The position numbers and the translations under genes are program-made. A DNA stretch of 38,579 nucleotides, from positions 1 through 38,579 of the forward strand of contig JAISUQ010000091.1 of the NCBI GenBank assembly GCA_031272005.1, given 5' to 3'. The notes beneath the pieces were generated by a model that saw nothing but the letters and a program-made list of their open reading frames with translations, was not told the origin of the DNA and did no database searches. The stretch comes from Coriobacteriales bacterium. GTDB taxonomy: Bacteria > Actinomycetota > Coriobacteriia > Coriobacteriales > UBA8131. This document shows positions 1 to 7,698 of the stretch, piece after piece (the stretch's first letter is position 1; each line of letters begins with the position of its first letter).

Positions 1-714
1 GCAACGCCTGGGAATCTCAAGCAGCTGGAGCTGCGCAAACACAACATCGCCAAGCGCGAGGCCGACAGGTTGGATACGGCTGATAAGCTGGTTGCCGCCC
101 TGGATGGACAGACCGTACTCATCGCCGCCAAGGTGGGCGAGGAGGGGCAGTTGTTTGGCTCCGTCACGCCGGTGCAGGTGGCCACAGCCATCAACGAGCG
201 CTTTGGTACCGACATCGACCGCAAGCGGATCGATTTGCATGGTGCCATCAAGGCCGCCGGCCTGCACACCGCCAGCATCAGCATCTATCGTGATGTCAAG
301 GCGACTGTGACCATCGAGGTGGTGGACGAGAAGACCGCCGCCGCCTCCGAGGCGGACAGTGTGGCTGAGGAACTGGTTGCTGAAGGCTTGAGCTCCGAGG
401 AGGCCGCCGAGGTTGCCGAAGATGCTGAGGCCGCAGCAGGCGCGGCCGAGGGTGTGGATGCGGATGCGGCAGGTGATGTGGCAGCTGATGCGGCTGTGGA
501 TGCAGTTGCGGATGCAGCTGTGGATGCAGCCGAGGTCGAGTTCAGCTCTCTGAGCCTGGAAGAGCAGGCCAACATCGCCGATGAAGCCCTGGCTGAGGGT
601 CTGAGTGCCGAAGAAGCGGCAGAAGTGGTGGACGAGGTGGAGGGCGCCATCGACGCCGCCATCGCCGACGCCGTGGTTGCCGAAGTCGCCGAGAACCTGG
701 AAAACCCAGAATGA
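1..714 (+). CDS. rplI: 50S ribosomal protein L9, 5'-truncated by window edge, with long acidic Ala/Glu tail
   Basis: The reading frame is open from base 1 and ends at TGA 712-714. The first residues read ATPGNLKQLELRKHN, which matches the linker region of bacterial L9, so roughly the first 40 residues of the rRNA-binding N-terminal domain lie outside the window. The C-terminal L9 domain follows (DRKRIDLHGAIKAAG and a final VTIEVVDE strand). L9 binds 23S rRNA at the base of the L1 stalk. Normal L9 is about 150 residues and ends near that strand; here about 125 further residues follow, made almost only of Ala, Glu, Asp and Val. The tail contains two related segments built around AEGLSSEEAAEV and AEGLSAEEAAEV. 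An internal TTG/GTG start would not fit because conserved L9 sequence begins before it. Identification is secure; the role of the tail is unknown. Confidence 0.93.
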   Translation, partial: ATPGNLKQLELRKHNIAKREADRLDTADKLVAALDGQTVLIAAKVGEEGQLFGSVTPVQVATAINERFGTDIDRKRIDLHGAIKAAGLHTASISIYRDVKATVTIEVVDEKTAAASEADSVAEELVAEGLSSEEAAEVAEDAEAAAGAAEGVDADAAGDVAADAAVDAVADAAVDAAEVEFSSLSLEEQANIADEALAEGLSAEEAAEVVDEVEGAIDAAIADAVVAEVAENLENPE

Positions 715-720
715 CGCTGA

Positions 721-764
721 AGAAGCTCCGTCTGGTTGGCTAAGCCCAACCCGGCGGAGCTTCT
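721..764 (+). terminator. Hairpin terminator after rplI
   Basis: AGAAGCTCCG (721-730) pairs perfectly with CGGAGCTTCT (755-764), and an inner GGTTGG/CCAACC pair extends the stem. It lies seven bases after the rplI stop. No long T-run follows, so it may be a weak or bidirectional terminator between rplI and the convergent gene ending at 793. Confidence 0.6.
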
Positions 765-792
765 GAGAATCCAACTCGGCAGTGTATTCAGC

Positions 793-1560
793 TCAGCAGT
801 GACTGAGCCAACAACTCCGACCGCGTTCCCGATTCTGCCGGGCGATGCGATTCAGGGTGCCAGAGAAGCCGATTATCACGCTCTCCAGTAAGAACAGGGC
901 AATCATCGTCGGGGTCCAACCGTCGGTGATGGCTCGAGGCAGACTCATATCCTCTGTCGCGGCAAAGACGGCTACGCTGACAGCCGAAACCACAATGACT
1001 CCAATCAACGGCACGACACTGCGGCGTGGCCGGTTGGCTGCGCGCGTTGTTTGGCCAAACCCCTTGTTCGCGTCTCCCGGGTGCGGAGCGGCAGCCGGTC
1101 TGACGCTGGGTAGATTGCGACGGAGCAACTCATAGCCCGCAAATGCCAGAAACTCCAGGATGCAGGCACCGACAAACAACAAGTTAACCAAACCCCAGCT
1201 CTGATGGGGTGTCATGGCGCTCAATGGTACGTCTGCGTTTTCCAGCGTGATGGTTGGGATGTCGTAGTCTTCAGCCTTGATGTCGGTGCTGAAATCCGAC
1301 AACGGTTCTGACAGCGTGGAGCTGGAATTGGAGTTGGTCTCGGGAGTACTGTTGGCTCCACTGTCAGTTGCCTGGCTGGTGGCTTCGATAGCTGCTGTCT
1401 CTTCTGTCGCAGAGGCATCCAACTGATCTGTTTGAATCTGGGCCGTTGTGGCTGCCACTGCACTGGCTGGCTGCAGGGCATAAAACAAGGTCGCAATGCC
1501 GACAAAAGCTAACATTAGTTTGAGTAGGAAAGTGAATCTACTTTGTATGAGCCCAACCAT
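793..1560 (-). CDS. Membrane protein with signal peptide and surface-protein-type 'TEDM' membrane module
   Basis: The product is about 255 residues if translation starts at ATG 1560, preceded by an AGGGG stretch; an in-frame upstream start at 1629 would add 23 residues. Visible parts in order: a hydrophobic N-terminal segment ending in ASAVA (likely signal peptide or anchor), a Ser/Thr/Asn/Glu-rich extracytoplasmic stretch of about 90 residues, a helix beginning HQSWGLVNLLFV, a basic loop with RRNLPS, a second helix (VVPLIGVIVV), the sequence TEDMSLP, a WT-containing stretch and a last helix. The W-x-LVNL / TEDM-x-LP pattern is common at the C-termini of large surface proteins and pilin-like proteins of Firmicutes and Coriobacteria. 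Here the module stands almost alone, without repeats or adhesin domains. Function unknown. The gene converges on rplI. Confidence 0.7.
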   Translation of the reverse strand: MVGLIQSRFTFLLKLMLAFVGIATLFYALQPASAVAATTAQIQTDQLDASATEETAAIEATSQATDSGANSTPETNSNSSSTLSEPLSDFSTDIKAEDYDIPTITLENADVPLSAMTPHQSWGLVNLLFVGACILEFLAFAGYELLRRNLPSVRPAAAPHPGDANKGFGQTTRAANRPRRSVVPLIGVIVVSAVSVAVFAATEDMSLPRAITDGWTPTMIALFLLESVIIGFSGTLNRIARQNRERGRSCWLSHC

Positions 1561-1720
1561 GGCGCGCCCCTGCCTGTTATGCTCCCCGTGATTCAGAATG
1601 TAACTCAATGATACGCTTCTCCAGCGCAATGACCATCCCCGTTCATCCGGATAAATGGCAAAAGTCGACAGTAAGGTGTGACAGTTGGTAGTGCGACAGC
1701 GTGATAGTGGGCAGGGCCAG

Positions 1721-1745
1721 CAGGGGCGGTTCTGATCGCCCCCTG
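1721..1745 (-). terminator. Hairpin downstream of the HAD phosphatase gene
   Basis: CAGGGGCG (1721-1728) pairs with CGCCCCCTG (1737-1745) with one bulged C and an eight-base loop. It starts eleven bases beyond the stop codon of the minus-strand gene ending at 1756. There is no T-tract, so termination strength is uncertain. Confidence 0.4.
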
Positions 1746-1755
1746 ATTTGCAGCG

Positions 1756-2697
1756 TCAGCTTCGTGCGGCCAGAAAAGCCTCGGCAAACTCGACCCAGCC
1801 GTCGGCCGTTGGCAGCGAGGTGATAAATGTCGGCAGCCCCTGGGCAACGCGAGTCTCCAGAGCGTGCCGGGCGGATTCGGCGCGCAGGGCGTTTGCTACG
1901 GCAACCAGGCAGCCGGTACTCTGGCCCATGGCGATGTCGCCAACCGAGTCGCCGATGGCCAGTGCCTGCTCAGGGCGCAAGCCCCGCTCGCACATATCCA
2001 GTGCTACGGCAGCAGCCTTGGAGCAACCCCGAGGCAAGAGGTGATAGATGTGCACCACCGGGCAATCCTCAAGCCCAGAAGTGTTGCTGCGGATGATACC
2101 ATTGTCCAAAAGCTGCAATGGCAGATGCTCTTTGGCCAACTCCGCTTCTGCTGCTGCGGTGTCCACGCAACCATGCAGAGCCTGGGAGACGCTGCTGTTG
2201 TAGGGGCGGTAGTATTGCAGCTTGCCGGCAAACGCCACCAGCAGTCTCTCAATCACCCTGCTGTCACGCAGTATCTCATAGGGCTGGACGCCCGCCGGCA
2301 ATTCTCCGGGCTGAAGCCCATCGGCCAGCACGACGTCGCGCCATTCTCCCAATTCAAAGCGGGTCCTGGCGTCATCTCCGATGCCGTGCTGGATGAATGT
2401 GCCCATCTCCCCGATATAGCTGTTCAGATTGAGGATGCGCAGCAGCTCATTGCCACCGCGGGCGTCCCGGCCGGTGACGATGACCACCTCGATGCCGGCT
2501 GCTTTGAGTGCGCACAAGGCCTCTGCTGTGGCAGTGGAGGGCTGTCCGGCGTGGTCGGCCAGCAGGCGGCCGCCGGGGGCGAACAGGGTGCCGTCCAGGT
2601 CGGTGTAGATGGTGGTGACGTTGGCAAATGCCGCCGCTGCCGCTGCTGAGTTTACGCCTGGCAGTGCTGAAGGGGTATACTGTACGTCTGTCTGCAT
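1756..2697 (-). CDS. HAD-superfamily hydrolase (Cof/sucrose-phosphatase-like, class IIB)
   Basis: Predicted Mg-dependent phosphatase of 313 residues. Motif I is YTDLDGTLF with catalytic Asp33 and Asp35. VIVTGRD follows as motif II, a Lys in the CSKAAAV segment serves as motif III, and GDSVGDIAMG near residue 260 is motif IV. The insertion between motifs II and III is of the size of the class IIB (Cof-type) cap. Start chosen at ATG 2697; a TTG 18 bases upstream is also in frame. The first 28 residues are Ala-rich and not part of the fold. The gene is divergent from the radical SAM gene and the two 5' ends share an inverted repeat. Substrate not predictable; such enzymes usually act on sugar phosphates or nucleotide-like phosphates in the cytoplasm. 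Confidence 0.82.
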   Translation of the reverse strand: MQTDVQYTPSALPGVNSAAAAAAFANVTTIYTDLDGTLFAPGGRLLADHAGQPSTATAEALCALKAAGIEVVIVTGRDARGGNELLRILNLNSYIGEMGTFIQHGIGDDARTRFELGEWRDVVLADGLQPGELPAGVQPYEILRDSRVIERLLVAFAGKLQYYRPYNSSVSQALHGCVDTAAAEAELAKEHLPLQLLDNGIIRSNTSGLEDCPVVHIYHLLPRGCSKAAAVALDMCERGLRPEQALAIGDSVGDIAMGQSTGCLVAVANALRAESARHALETRVAQGLPTFITSLPTADGWVEFAEAFLAARS

Positions 2698-2712
2698 AGA
2701 CTCACAGTATAC
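2675..2712. promoter_or_regulatory. Perfect 9-bp inverted repeat between divergent genes (candidate operator)
   Basis: GTATACTGT (2675-2683) and ACAGTATAC (2704-2712) are exact reverse complements separated by 20 bases, so the half-site centres lie about 29 bp apart, near three helical turns. The left half-site lies within the first codons of the HAD gene and the right one just before the radical SAM gene. The placement suggests a shared control site; no cognate regulator can be named. Confidence 0.4.
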
Positions 2713-2715
2713 CAA

Positions 2716-4113
2716 TTGTCACTTTGGAAGCGGCTGAAGACCCGGATGGCAGCGAGATCTGCCCCCTTTGACCGATACTCCGAAGATGAGGAACTGAAGG
2801 ATTTATCTGTTTCGATGTTTAGTGAACGTCTCCAATCGCGCATGGTACGCCTGCTGACCCACAAATACCTGCGTCTCGACAACCATGGCGAATTCGCTCT
2901 GCCTGCCGCCAATGCCGGCCAGGAGTACATGCTCTACGCCCATATTCCATTCTGCGAGCAGCTCTGCCCCTATTGCTCGTTCAATCGCTATCCCTTCTCT
3001 GAGGACCGCGCCCGGCGGTACTTTGTCAATCTGCGTCGGGAGATGCAGATGGTGGCGGAGCAGGGCTATGACTTCGTGTCGCTGTATGTGGGCGGCGGCA
3101 CTCCCACCGTGCTGCCTGGCGAGCTGGTGCAGACCATCGACCTGGCCCGGGAGCTGTTTTCGCTGCGCGAGGTCAGTTGCGAGACCAACCCCAACCATCT
3201 CTGCCCGCAGATTCTCGATCAACTGGAGGGGAGGGTGCAGCGCCTGAGCGTTGGAGTGCAGAGTTTTGACGACGGCTTGCTTCAGCAGATGCAGCGCTAC
3301 GGCAAATACGGCTCCGGGTTGGAGACCCTGGAGCGCATCCTGGCTGTACGCGATCGTTTTAAGAGCTTCAACGTTGATATGATCTTCAACTTTCCCAGCC
3401 AGACGGAAGATATACTGGCAAATGATCTTGCCAGCATATTAGAGAGCGGCGTCTCGCAGGTCAGCTTCTACCCACTGATGGCTTCACCATCGGTGTCGCG
3501 CCAGCTGTCCACCACCGTGGGGCGCGTGGATTACCGCCGCGAGGAGCGCTATTATCGCATCATCTGCGAGGCGCTGACCAGGGGGGATAACCCCGCCTAC
3601 ACTTTCGGCAGCGCCTGGACTTTTAACAAGCGCACCGAAGCCAACACCATGATTGATGAGTACATCGTGGATTTTGAGGAGTATCCGGCTATCGGCTCGG
3701 GGGGACTGTCCTATCTCGGAGGCAGCCTGTTCTGCAACACATTCTCCGTCAAGGAGTATAACGAGCGCATTGAAAGTGGGCGGATGAGTGTCTGCGGCAG
3801 CACGCATTTCTCCAAACACGACCGGATGCGCTACCGCTTCATGATGCAGCTGTTTGGCCTGCGGCTGGACAAACGCCAATGGCAACGCGATTTCGGTTGC
3901 TCGGTGGCCGCTGGCCTGCCCGCCGAATATGGTTTCTTCAAGGCTGCCGGCGCCTTTGCCACAGAAGACGACGAGCAGATTCTGCTCACTCCCAAGGGAC
4001 GCTATCTGATGGTGGCACTGATGCGGGAGTTCTTCATCGGCGTGAACAAGGTCCGCGACCAGGCCCGTGCTGCGCTGGTCGGCGAGGAGCGCGAGTTGCT
4101 CTTCGGCAGCTGA
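2716..4113 (+). CDS. HemW/HemN-like radical SAM protein (coproporphyrinogen III oxidase-like)
   Basis: Radical S-adenosylmethionine protein of up to 465 residues. The [4Fe-4S]-binding motif is CEQLCPYC (C-x3-C-x2-C) at about residues 80-87 in AHIPFCEQLCPYCSFNRYPF, followed by the SAM-binding VGGGTPTVL, the CETNPNHL segment and SVGVQSFDDGLLQQMQRYG. This layout is that of the HemN/HemW family, whose members are oxygen-independent coproporphyrinogen oxidases or heme chaperones. The spacing after the third Cys (SFNRYPF) resembles HemW-type proteins more than true HemN (C-x-C). The exact activity therefore cannot be fixed. The C-terminal 120 residues form a winged-helix-like HemN_C region. The start is uncertain: TTG 2716 or ATG 2746, neither with a strong ribosome site. 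The gene is divergent from the HAD phosphatase gene and followed by tRNA-Gly. Confidence 0.85.
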   Translation: MSLWKRLKTRMAARSAPFDRYSEDEELKDLSVSMFSERLQSRMVRLLTHKYLRLDNHGEFALPAANAGQEYMLYAHIPFCEQLCPYCSFNRYPFSEDRARRYFVNLRREMQMVAEQGYDFVSLYVGGGTPTVLPGELVQTIDLARELFSLREVSCETNPNHLCPQILDQLEGRVQRLSVGVQSFDDGLLQQMQRYGKYGSGLETLERILAVRDRFKSFNVDMIFNFPSQTEDILANDLASILESGVSQVSFYPLMASPSVSRQLSTTVGRVDYRREERYYRIICEALTRGDNPAYTFGSAWTFNKRTEANTMIDEYIVDFEEYPAIGSGGLSYLGGSLFCNTFSVKEYNERIESGRMSVCGSTHFSKHDRMRYRFMMQLFGLRLDKRQWQRDFGCSVAAGLPAEYGFFKAAGAFATEDDEQILLTPKGRYLMVALMREFFIGVNKVRDQARAALVGEERELLFGS

Positions 4114-4139
4114 TGTTGTGGTACCATAATCACCGACGA

Positions 4140-4214
4140 GCGGGTGTCGCCAAGTGGTAAGGCCCAAGCTTCCCAAGCTTGTACTCGCGGGTTCGAATCC
4201 CGTCACCCGCTCCA
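4140..4214 (+). tRNA. tRNA-Gly (anticodon CCC), CCA encoded
   Basis: The acceptor stem GCGGGTG (4140-4146) pairs with CACCCGC (4204-4210); T is the discriminator and CCA is encoded at 4212-4214. The D-arm reads GCC...GGC. The anticodon arm is CAAGC-TTCCCAA-GCTTG with anticodon CCC. The T-arm is GCGGG-TTCGAAT-CCCGT. A CATAAT box at 4125-4130 sits ten bases before the tRNA and is a plausible -10 element. Confidence 0.96.
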
Positions 4215-4253
4215 GTAATGCGAGTGCCCCTACAGGGGGCGCTCGCATTACTG
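4213..4253. terminator. Long hairpin directly after tRNA-Gly
   Basis: CAGTAATGCGAG (4213-4224) is the exact reverse complement of CTCGCATTACTG (4242-4253), and the stem continues inward through GCCCC/GGGGC to a short loop. The outer stem includes the last two bases of the encoded CCA. It can stop transcription or mark the processed 3' end, though no T-run follows. Confidence 0.6.
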
Positions 4254-4279
4254 CAAACTGTGACAGGATTCGATGTCGC

Positions 4280-4320
4280 TTGACTTCTCTGTTCTATCTG
4301 TTATAGTAAAGCTATAACAG
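4280..4320 (+). promoter_or_regulatory. Promoter and overlapping GntR-type operator
   Basis: TTGACT (4280-4285) and TATAGT (4302-4307) are separated by 16 bases and look like a sigma-70 promoter. The -10 box lies inside a perfect dyad, CTGTTATAG (4298-4306), a five-base spacer, CTATAACAG (4312-4320). The dyad is placed where a bound repressor would block RNA polymerase, which fits autorepression by the GntR/YtrA-type product of the next gene. Confidence 0.75.
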
Positions 4321-4350
4321 ATTTACCTTCGTACAGAGAGGTTGACCAAG

Positions 4351-4734
4351 GTGTTGTTGCAGATTGAGCCGCAGAGTGATGAGCCTATCTATTTGCAGCT
4401 GCGCAATCAGATAGTCCAGGCGTTGGTGCGCGGGGAGCTGAAGGAAGGGGATGCCTTGCCCTCAGTGCGGCGGTTGGCAGTGGATCTGGGCATCAACCTG
4501 CACACCGTGAATAAGGCCTATCAGCTGCTGGAATCCCAAGGTTATCTACACATCTATGGACGCCGCGGTGCCCGTATCACCGCTCCGCTGGCGCCAACCG
4601 GGGACTACGTAGACCAGCTGGCATCCGACCTCAAAAAGCTATATATCGAAGCCCAAAGTCACGGGGTTGACCGCCGGATGTTTGAGCAGACCGTCAAAGC
4701 CATGTTGGCAAAGGAGGCCGAAAATGCCCACTGA
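4351..4734 (+). CDS. GntR-family (YtrA subfamily) transcriptional regulator
   Basis: Short regulator of 127 residues. The N-terminal half is a GntR winged helix (EPIYLQLRNQIV, GDALPSVRRLAVDLGIN, HTVNKAYQLLESQGY, RRGARIT). The C-terminal tail of about 50 residues is too short for an effector domain and is typical of the YtrA subfamily, which usually controls an adjacent membrane protein or ABC operon. GTG 4351 is chosen as start because AGAGAGG at 4335-4341 lies nine bases before it; the TTG at 4342 is too close. The stop overlaps the ATG of the downstream DUF1648 gene, so both are co-translated. The dyad over the promoter suggests self-control. Confidence 0.88.
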   Translation: MLLQIEPQSDEPIYLQLRNQIVQALVRGELKEGDALPSVRRLAVDLGINLHTVNKAYQLLESQGYLHIYGRRGARITAPLAPTGDYVDQLASDLKKLYIEAQSHGVDRRMFEQTVKAMLAKEAENAH

Positions 4735-5848
4735 GTTGTTCGTCGTCTTTATCCTGCTGATGGATATCCTCTTGATTGTCAGCTTTGCCTTTGTGCCCTA
4801 TGTGACCCGCAAGACCGAGCTGTTCGGTGTCTCCATCCCCTCAGAGCAGACGCGGCTGCCGCAGCTGATGCGCGAGAGGGCAATCTATCGTAATCAGCTG
4901 CTGGTTGGCGGGGCTGTACTGGTGATTTTAAGCCTGCTCCTGATCTGGCGGACCGACCCCAGCTCGCCCTGGATGATCGGCATCTGGCTGTCTGCCGCGT
5001 GCATTTATCTGCTGGCTGCTTTCCTCCTCTACCTGCCACGCCATCGCGCGCTCCAGCGGATCAAGCAGGAGCAGGGTTGGGATGCGCCAACTCAGAAGTC
5101 GGTGGTCATCGCCGATACCACTCCTTACAGCAAAGACACCATCCATCCGGCCTGGAATCTGCTCTATCTGCCGGTGCTGGCGCTGTGGTCGCTGGCGATG
5201 TGGTGGCTCTGGCCTACACTTCCTGATATGGTCCCCACTCACTACAACGCCGCTGGGGAAGCGGACGCCTGGACGCCTAAAGGGCCCTCGTTAATCTGGG
5301 TGCAGCTGGCCATATACCTGTTCATGGCGATAATCATGATTGGCTGCTACTTCATCATCCGTCACTCCCGCCGCCAAAACGATGCCGCCAAACCGCTGGA
5401 GACCCTGGAGCAGGAAAAACGCTTTCGGCGCCTGAACAGCATCTTTGTGCTGGTCGTTGGCCTGCTGACCTTGATATTCATTGAGGCGATGTTCCTCTAT
5501 ATGATGGTTGGCGGCCCCAACGCCACGTTGCTTTGGGCCAGCGTCATTGCTTATCTGGCGATAGTCGCTGTGGGCGTGGTGCTGCTGATGGTCTTTGTGG
5601 GGCAGGGCGGCTCGCGCCTGAGAAGTCGCGCCCAGCAACAGGTCAGCCAGGTCAACTACGATGACGACCGCTTTTGGAAGCTGGGGCTGTTCTACTGCAA
5701 CCGTGACGACCCGGCCCTGTTTGTGGAGAAGCGCTTCGGCATCGGCTGGACGTCTAACTTCGCCCGCCCGTTGAACTGGGTGCTGATCACCGGACTGCTC
5801 GTACTTATCGCCGCTTTGCTGGTCATCACGATCACCCTGTCTGCCTGA
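4724..5848 (+). CDS. DUF1648/DUF5808 multi-pass membrane protein (SdpI-related)
   Basis: Integral membrane protein of 374 residues with about eight hydrophobic segments. In the middle it carries the DUF1648 signature LPDMVPTHYNAAGEADAW, found in SdpI-like immunity and signal proteins. The C-terminal part, YDDDRFWKLGLFYCNRDDP followed by FGIGWTSNFARP, is the DUF5808 region. ATG 4724 is preceded by AAGGAGG (4711-4717) and overlaps the end of the GntR gene. GntR/DUF1648 pairs are common in Gram-positive bacteria and are thought to respond to envelope stress or toxic peptides; that role is inferred from family and context. A CPBP protease follows 13 bases later, which supports an envelope or peptide-processing theme. 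Confidence 0.85.
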   Translation: MPTELFVVFILLMDILLIVSFAFVPYVTRKTELFGVSIPSEQTRLPQLMRERAIYRNQLLVGGAVLVILSLLLIWRTDPSSPWMIGIWLSAACIYLLAAFLLYLPRHRALQRIKQEQGWDAPTQKSVVIADTTPYSKDTIHPAWNLLYLPVLALWSLAMWWLWPTLPDMVPTHYNAAGEADAWTPKGPSLIWVQLAIYLFMAIIMIGCYFIIRHSRRQNDAAKPLETLEQEKRFRRLNSIFVLVVGLLTLIFIEAMFLYMMVGGPNATLLWASVIAYLAIVAVGVVLLMVFVGQGGSRLRSRAQQQVSQVNYDDDRFWKLGLFYCNRDDPALFVEKRFGIGWTSNFARPLNWVLITGLLVLIAALLVITITLSA

Positions 5849-5861
5849 TGGGAGATGTGCC

Positions 5862-6821
5862 ATGAAACGCGTGCTTGCCTACCTGGCGTTGGTTTTTGGG
5901 ATTACCTGGGGAGTCTGGTTTGCCCTCTTTGGCGTGATTGCTGCAAACCCAGCTGCCTCTGCTCTATATGTGGCTGTAGTGGCAGCCTCGATGTGGGTGC
6001 CGGCAGCATCGGTGAGGCTGGTCAAGTTATTGTGCGGAGAAAAGCGGGTACTGGCTGCCAGCTTCAAACCACTGTTCACCAAACCTCAGGGCAACTGGCA
6101 AAACTACCTGCTGGCCTGGGGTTTGCCAGTGGCGGCTACTCTGGTGGGGGCGGTGCTGTACTTCCTGTGCTTCCCAGAGCAATTCACGTTGAGTAATGAG
6201 TATCTGAAAAACGTGGTGGAGCAGTCCGTGTCGAGCACCATAGCTGCCACAGGCGGCACAACGGACAGTGTAGAGATGCCCGCAGAGAGCCTCTGGCCAT
6301 TGCTGATGGTCTTCCAAATCCTCTTTGCCATAACCCTGGCACCGGCCATCAACAGCCTGTTTGCTCTGGGTGAGGAGATCGGCTGGCGTGGGTTTCTCTA
6401 TCCTCAGCTGGCACAACTGATGCCCCAGCGGTTGGCGTTGCTGTTGACCGGTATAATCTGGGGCTTGTGGCATGCGCCGATTATCGTGCTGATGGGGCAT
6501 AACTATGGCTTTGGCTATTGGGGTGCTCCCATAACAGGTGTGGCGATGATGTGCCTGTTCTGCGTGAGCTTCGGCACCATCCTCAGCTGGCTGACCCAGC
6601 GCAGTGGGAGCATCTGGCCGGCCGCCCTGGGGCACGGTTGCATTAACGCTGTAGGCGGCATCGGTATGCTGTTCTCCACCGTTGACCCTGCTCCCAACCT
6701 GCTGCTTGGTCCCGCTCCGGTTGGGTTTATCGGCACACTGCCGTTTCTGGCCACAGTAATAGTTGTCATGATTCGCACTGCAAAAGAATCGCCTCCACAG
6801 ACAAACAGCGTGGGCGTTTAG
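5862..6821 (+). CDS. CPBP-family intramembrane metalloprotease
   Basis: Membrane protein of 319 residues with the three conserved patches of the CPBP (CAAX protease / bacteriocin-processing, Abi) family: EEIGWRG at residues 171-177, WHAPIIVLMGH about 30 residues later, and LGHGCINAV toward the C-terminus. The Glu pair and the His residues form the predicted metal and catalytic site within the membrane. Hydrophobic segments cover most of the chain. ATG 5862 follows GGGAGATGTGCC. Placed at the end of the GntR-DUF1648 operon, it may process peptides or maturing membrane proteins; the substrate is unknown. Its stop codon overlaps the stop of the convergent MarR gene by a few bases. Confidence 0.88.
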   Translation: MKRVLAYLALVFGITWGVWFALFGVIAANPAASALYVAVVAASMWVPAASVRLVKLLCGEKRVLAASFKPLFTKPQGNWQNYLLAWGLPVAATLVGAVLYFLCFPEQFTLSNEYLKNVVEQSVSSTIAATGGTTDSVEMPAESLWPLLMVFQILFAITLAPAINSLFALGEEIGWRGFLYPQLAQLMPQRLALLLTGIIWGLWHAPIIVLMGHNYGFGYWGAPITGVAMMCLFCVSFGTILSWLTQRSGSIWPAALGHGCINAVGGIGMLFSTVDPAPNLLLGPAPVGFIGTLPFLATVIVVMIRTAKESPPQTNSVGV

Positions 6822-7690
6822 CCCAAGGCTCGGCGCTTGCGTTCGGCGGCGATGAAGATGTCGCCTATGGCTTTGAACTCCCGACGTTCCTGGGCGTCCA
6901 GCGTCCCCATACGTTCGTGGGTCAGCGCGTCCATCGGCCTGTAAGCCCTGAAGAACACCTCGTTGCCCTCCTCAGTGATGCTCAACAGGTGCGAGCGCCT
7001 GTCCCCAGCGTCCACATGCAGCTGCACCAGATTGTTGGCAAGCAGGGCTTTGGCGGAGGCGGTGAGGGTGTTCTGGCGCATCAACAAGGTGTTGGCGACA
7101 TCCATGGCCCGCATCGGATTACGCTGCCTGGCCAGGGCAAACAGTATGCTGAAGCTGTTCAGTGTCAGGCCGTGTTGTCTGGCAATCCGGCCCAGGGAGG
7201 CGTATGTGATCAGCACGGCCTCGGCATAGAGCGTATCCGCCCTGACCCGACCGCTCTCCAGTCGGATGTTGCGATGCATCCTGACAATCACCAAAGACCC
7301 CTTGAGCAACAGCTCGCGCTGCGCTGAGGTCAACGGCTGCCAGATGTCGGAGATAACCTGAGCGACCTCCCGATCGATTTGTGGCAGCAGCTGAAGGCCG
7401 CTGGCAGAAAGTACGATGTCGAGGCGTCTGGCATCATCGCCTTGCGCCGCCTTATCCACCAGACCGCGCTGCTCAAGATGGTTGAGGCACAGCGTCACAG
7501 CGCTGGGGGTGAGCCCAAGCCGTTGGCTGAGATGACTGGGGGAGCCGGGGCTGGCTCCCTTGATCAGCTCCAAAAAGATGCAGTATTCAGTCAGGCTGAT
7601 ATCGAAGCAGCGGGCGATGGCTGCTTTGAGGGCATGGGTGGTGTAGATGTTGTTAATCAGGTGATTGAGTGTGAACAGCCCCTGTTTCAT
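6818..7690 (-). CDS. Tandem (duplicated) MarR-family transcriptional regulator
   Basis: The product is 290 residues, about twice the length of a normal MarR protein. Residues 1-145 form one MarR-like winged-helix unit (SLTEYCIFLELIKG, PSHLSQRLGLTPSAVTLCLNHLEQRGLV, DDARRLDIVLSASG). Residues 150-290 form a second one (LNSFSILFALARQRNPMRAMDVANTLLMRQNTLTASAKALLANNLV, DAGDRRSHLLSITEEG). Each half has recognition-helix and wing sequences, so a single chain could act as a covalent dimer. ATG 7690 is preceded by AAGGGGG. The upstream leader is made of three imperfect direct repeats, and the gene converges on the CPBP gene with overlapping stops. The ligand is unknown. Confidence 0.82.
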   Translation of the reverse strand: MKQGLFTLNHLINNIYTTHALKAAIARCFDISLTEYCIFLELIKGASPGSPSHLSQRLGLTPSAVTLCLNHLEQRGLVDKAAQGDDARRLDIVLSASGLQLLPQIDREVAQVISDIWQPLTSAQRELLLKGSLVIVRMHRNIRLESGRVRADTLYAEAVLITYASLGRIARQHGLTLNSFSILFALARQRNPMRAMDVANTLLMRQNTLTASAKALLANNLVQLHVDAGDRRSHLLSITEEGNEVFFRAYRPMDALTHERMGTLDAQERREFKAIGDIFIAAERKRRALG

Positions 7691-7698
7691 CAGCTACC

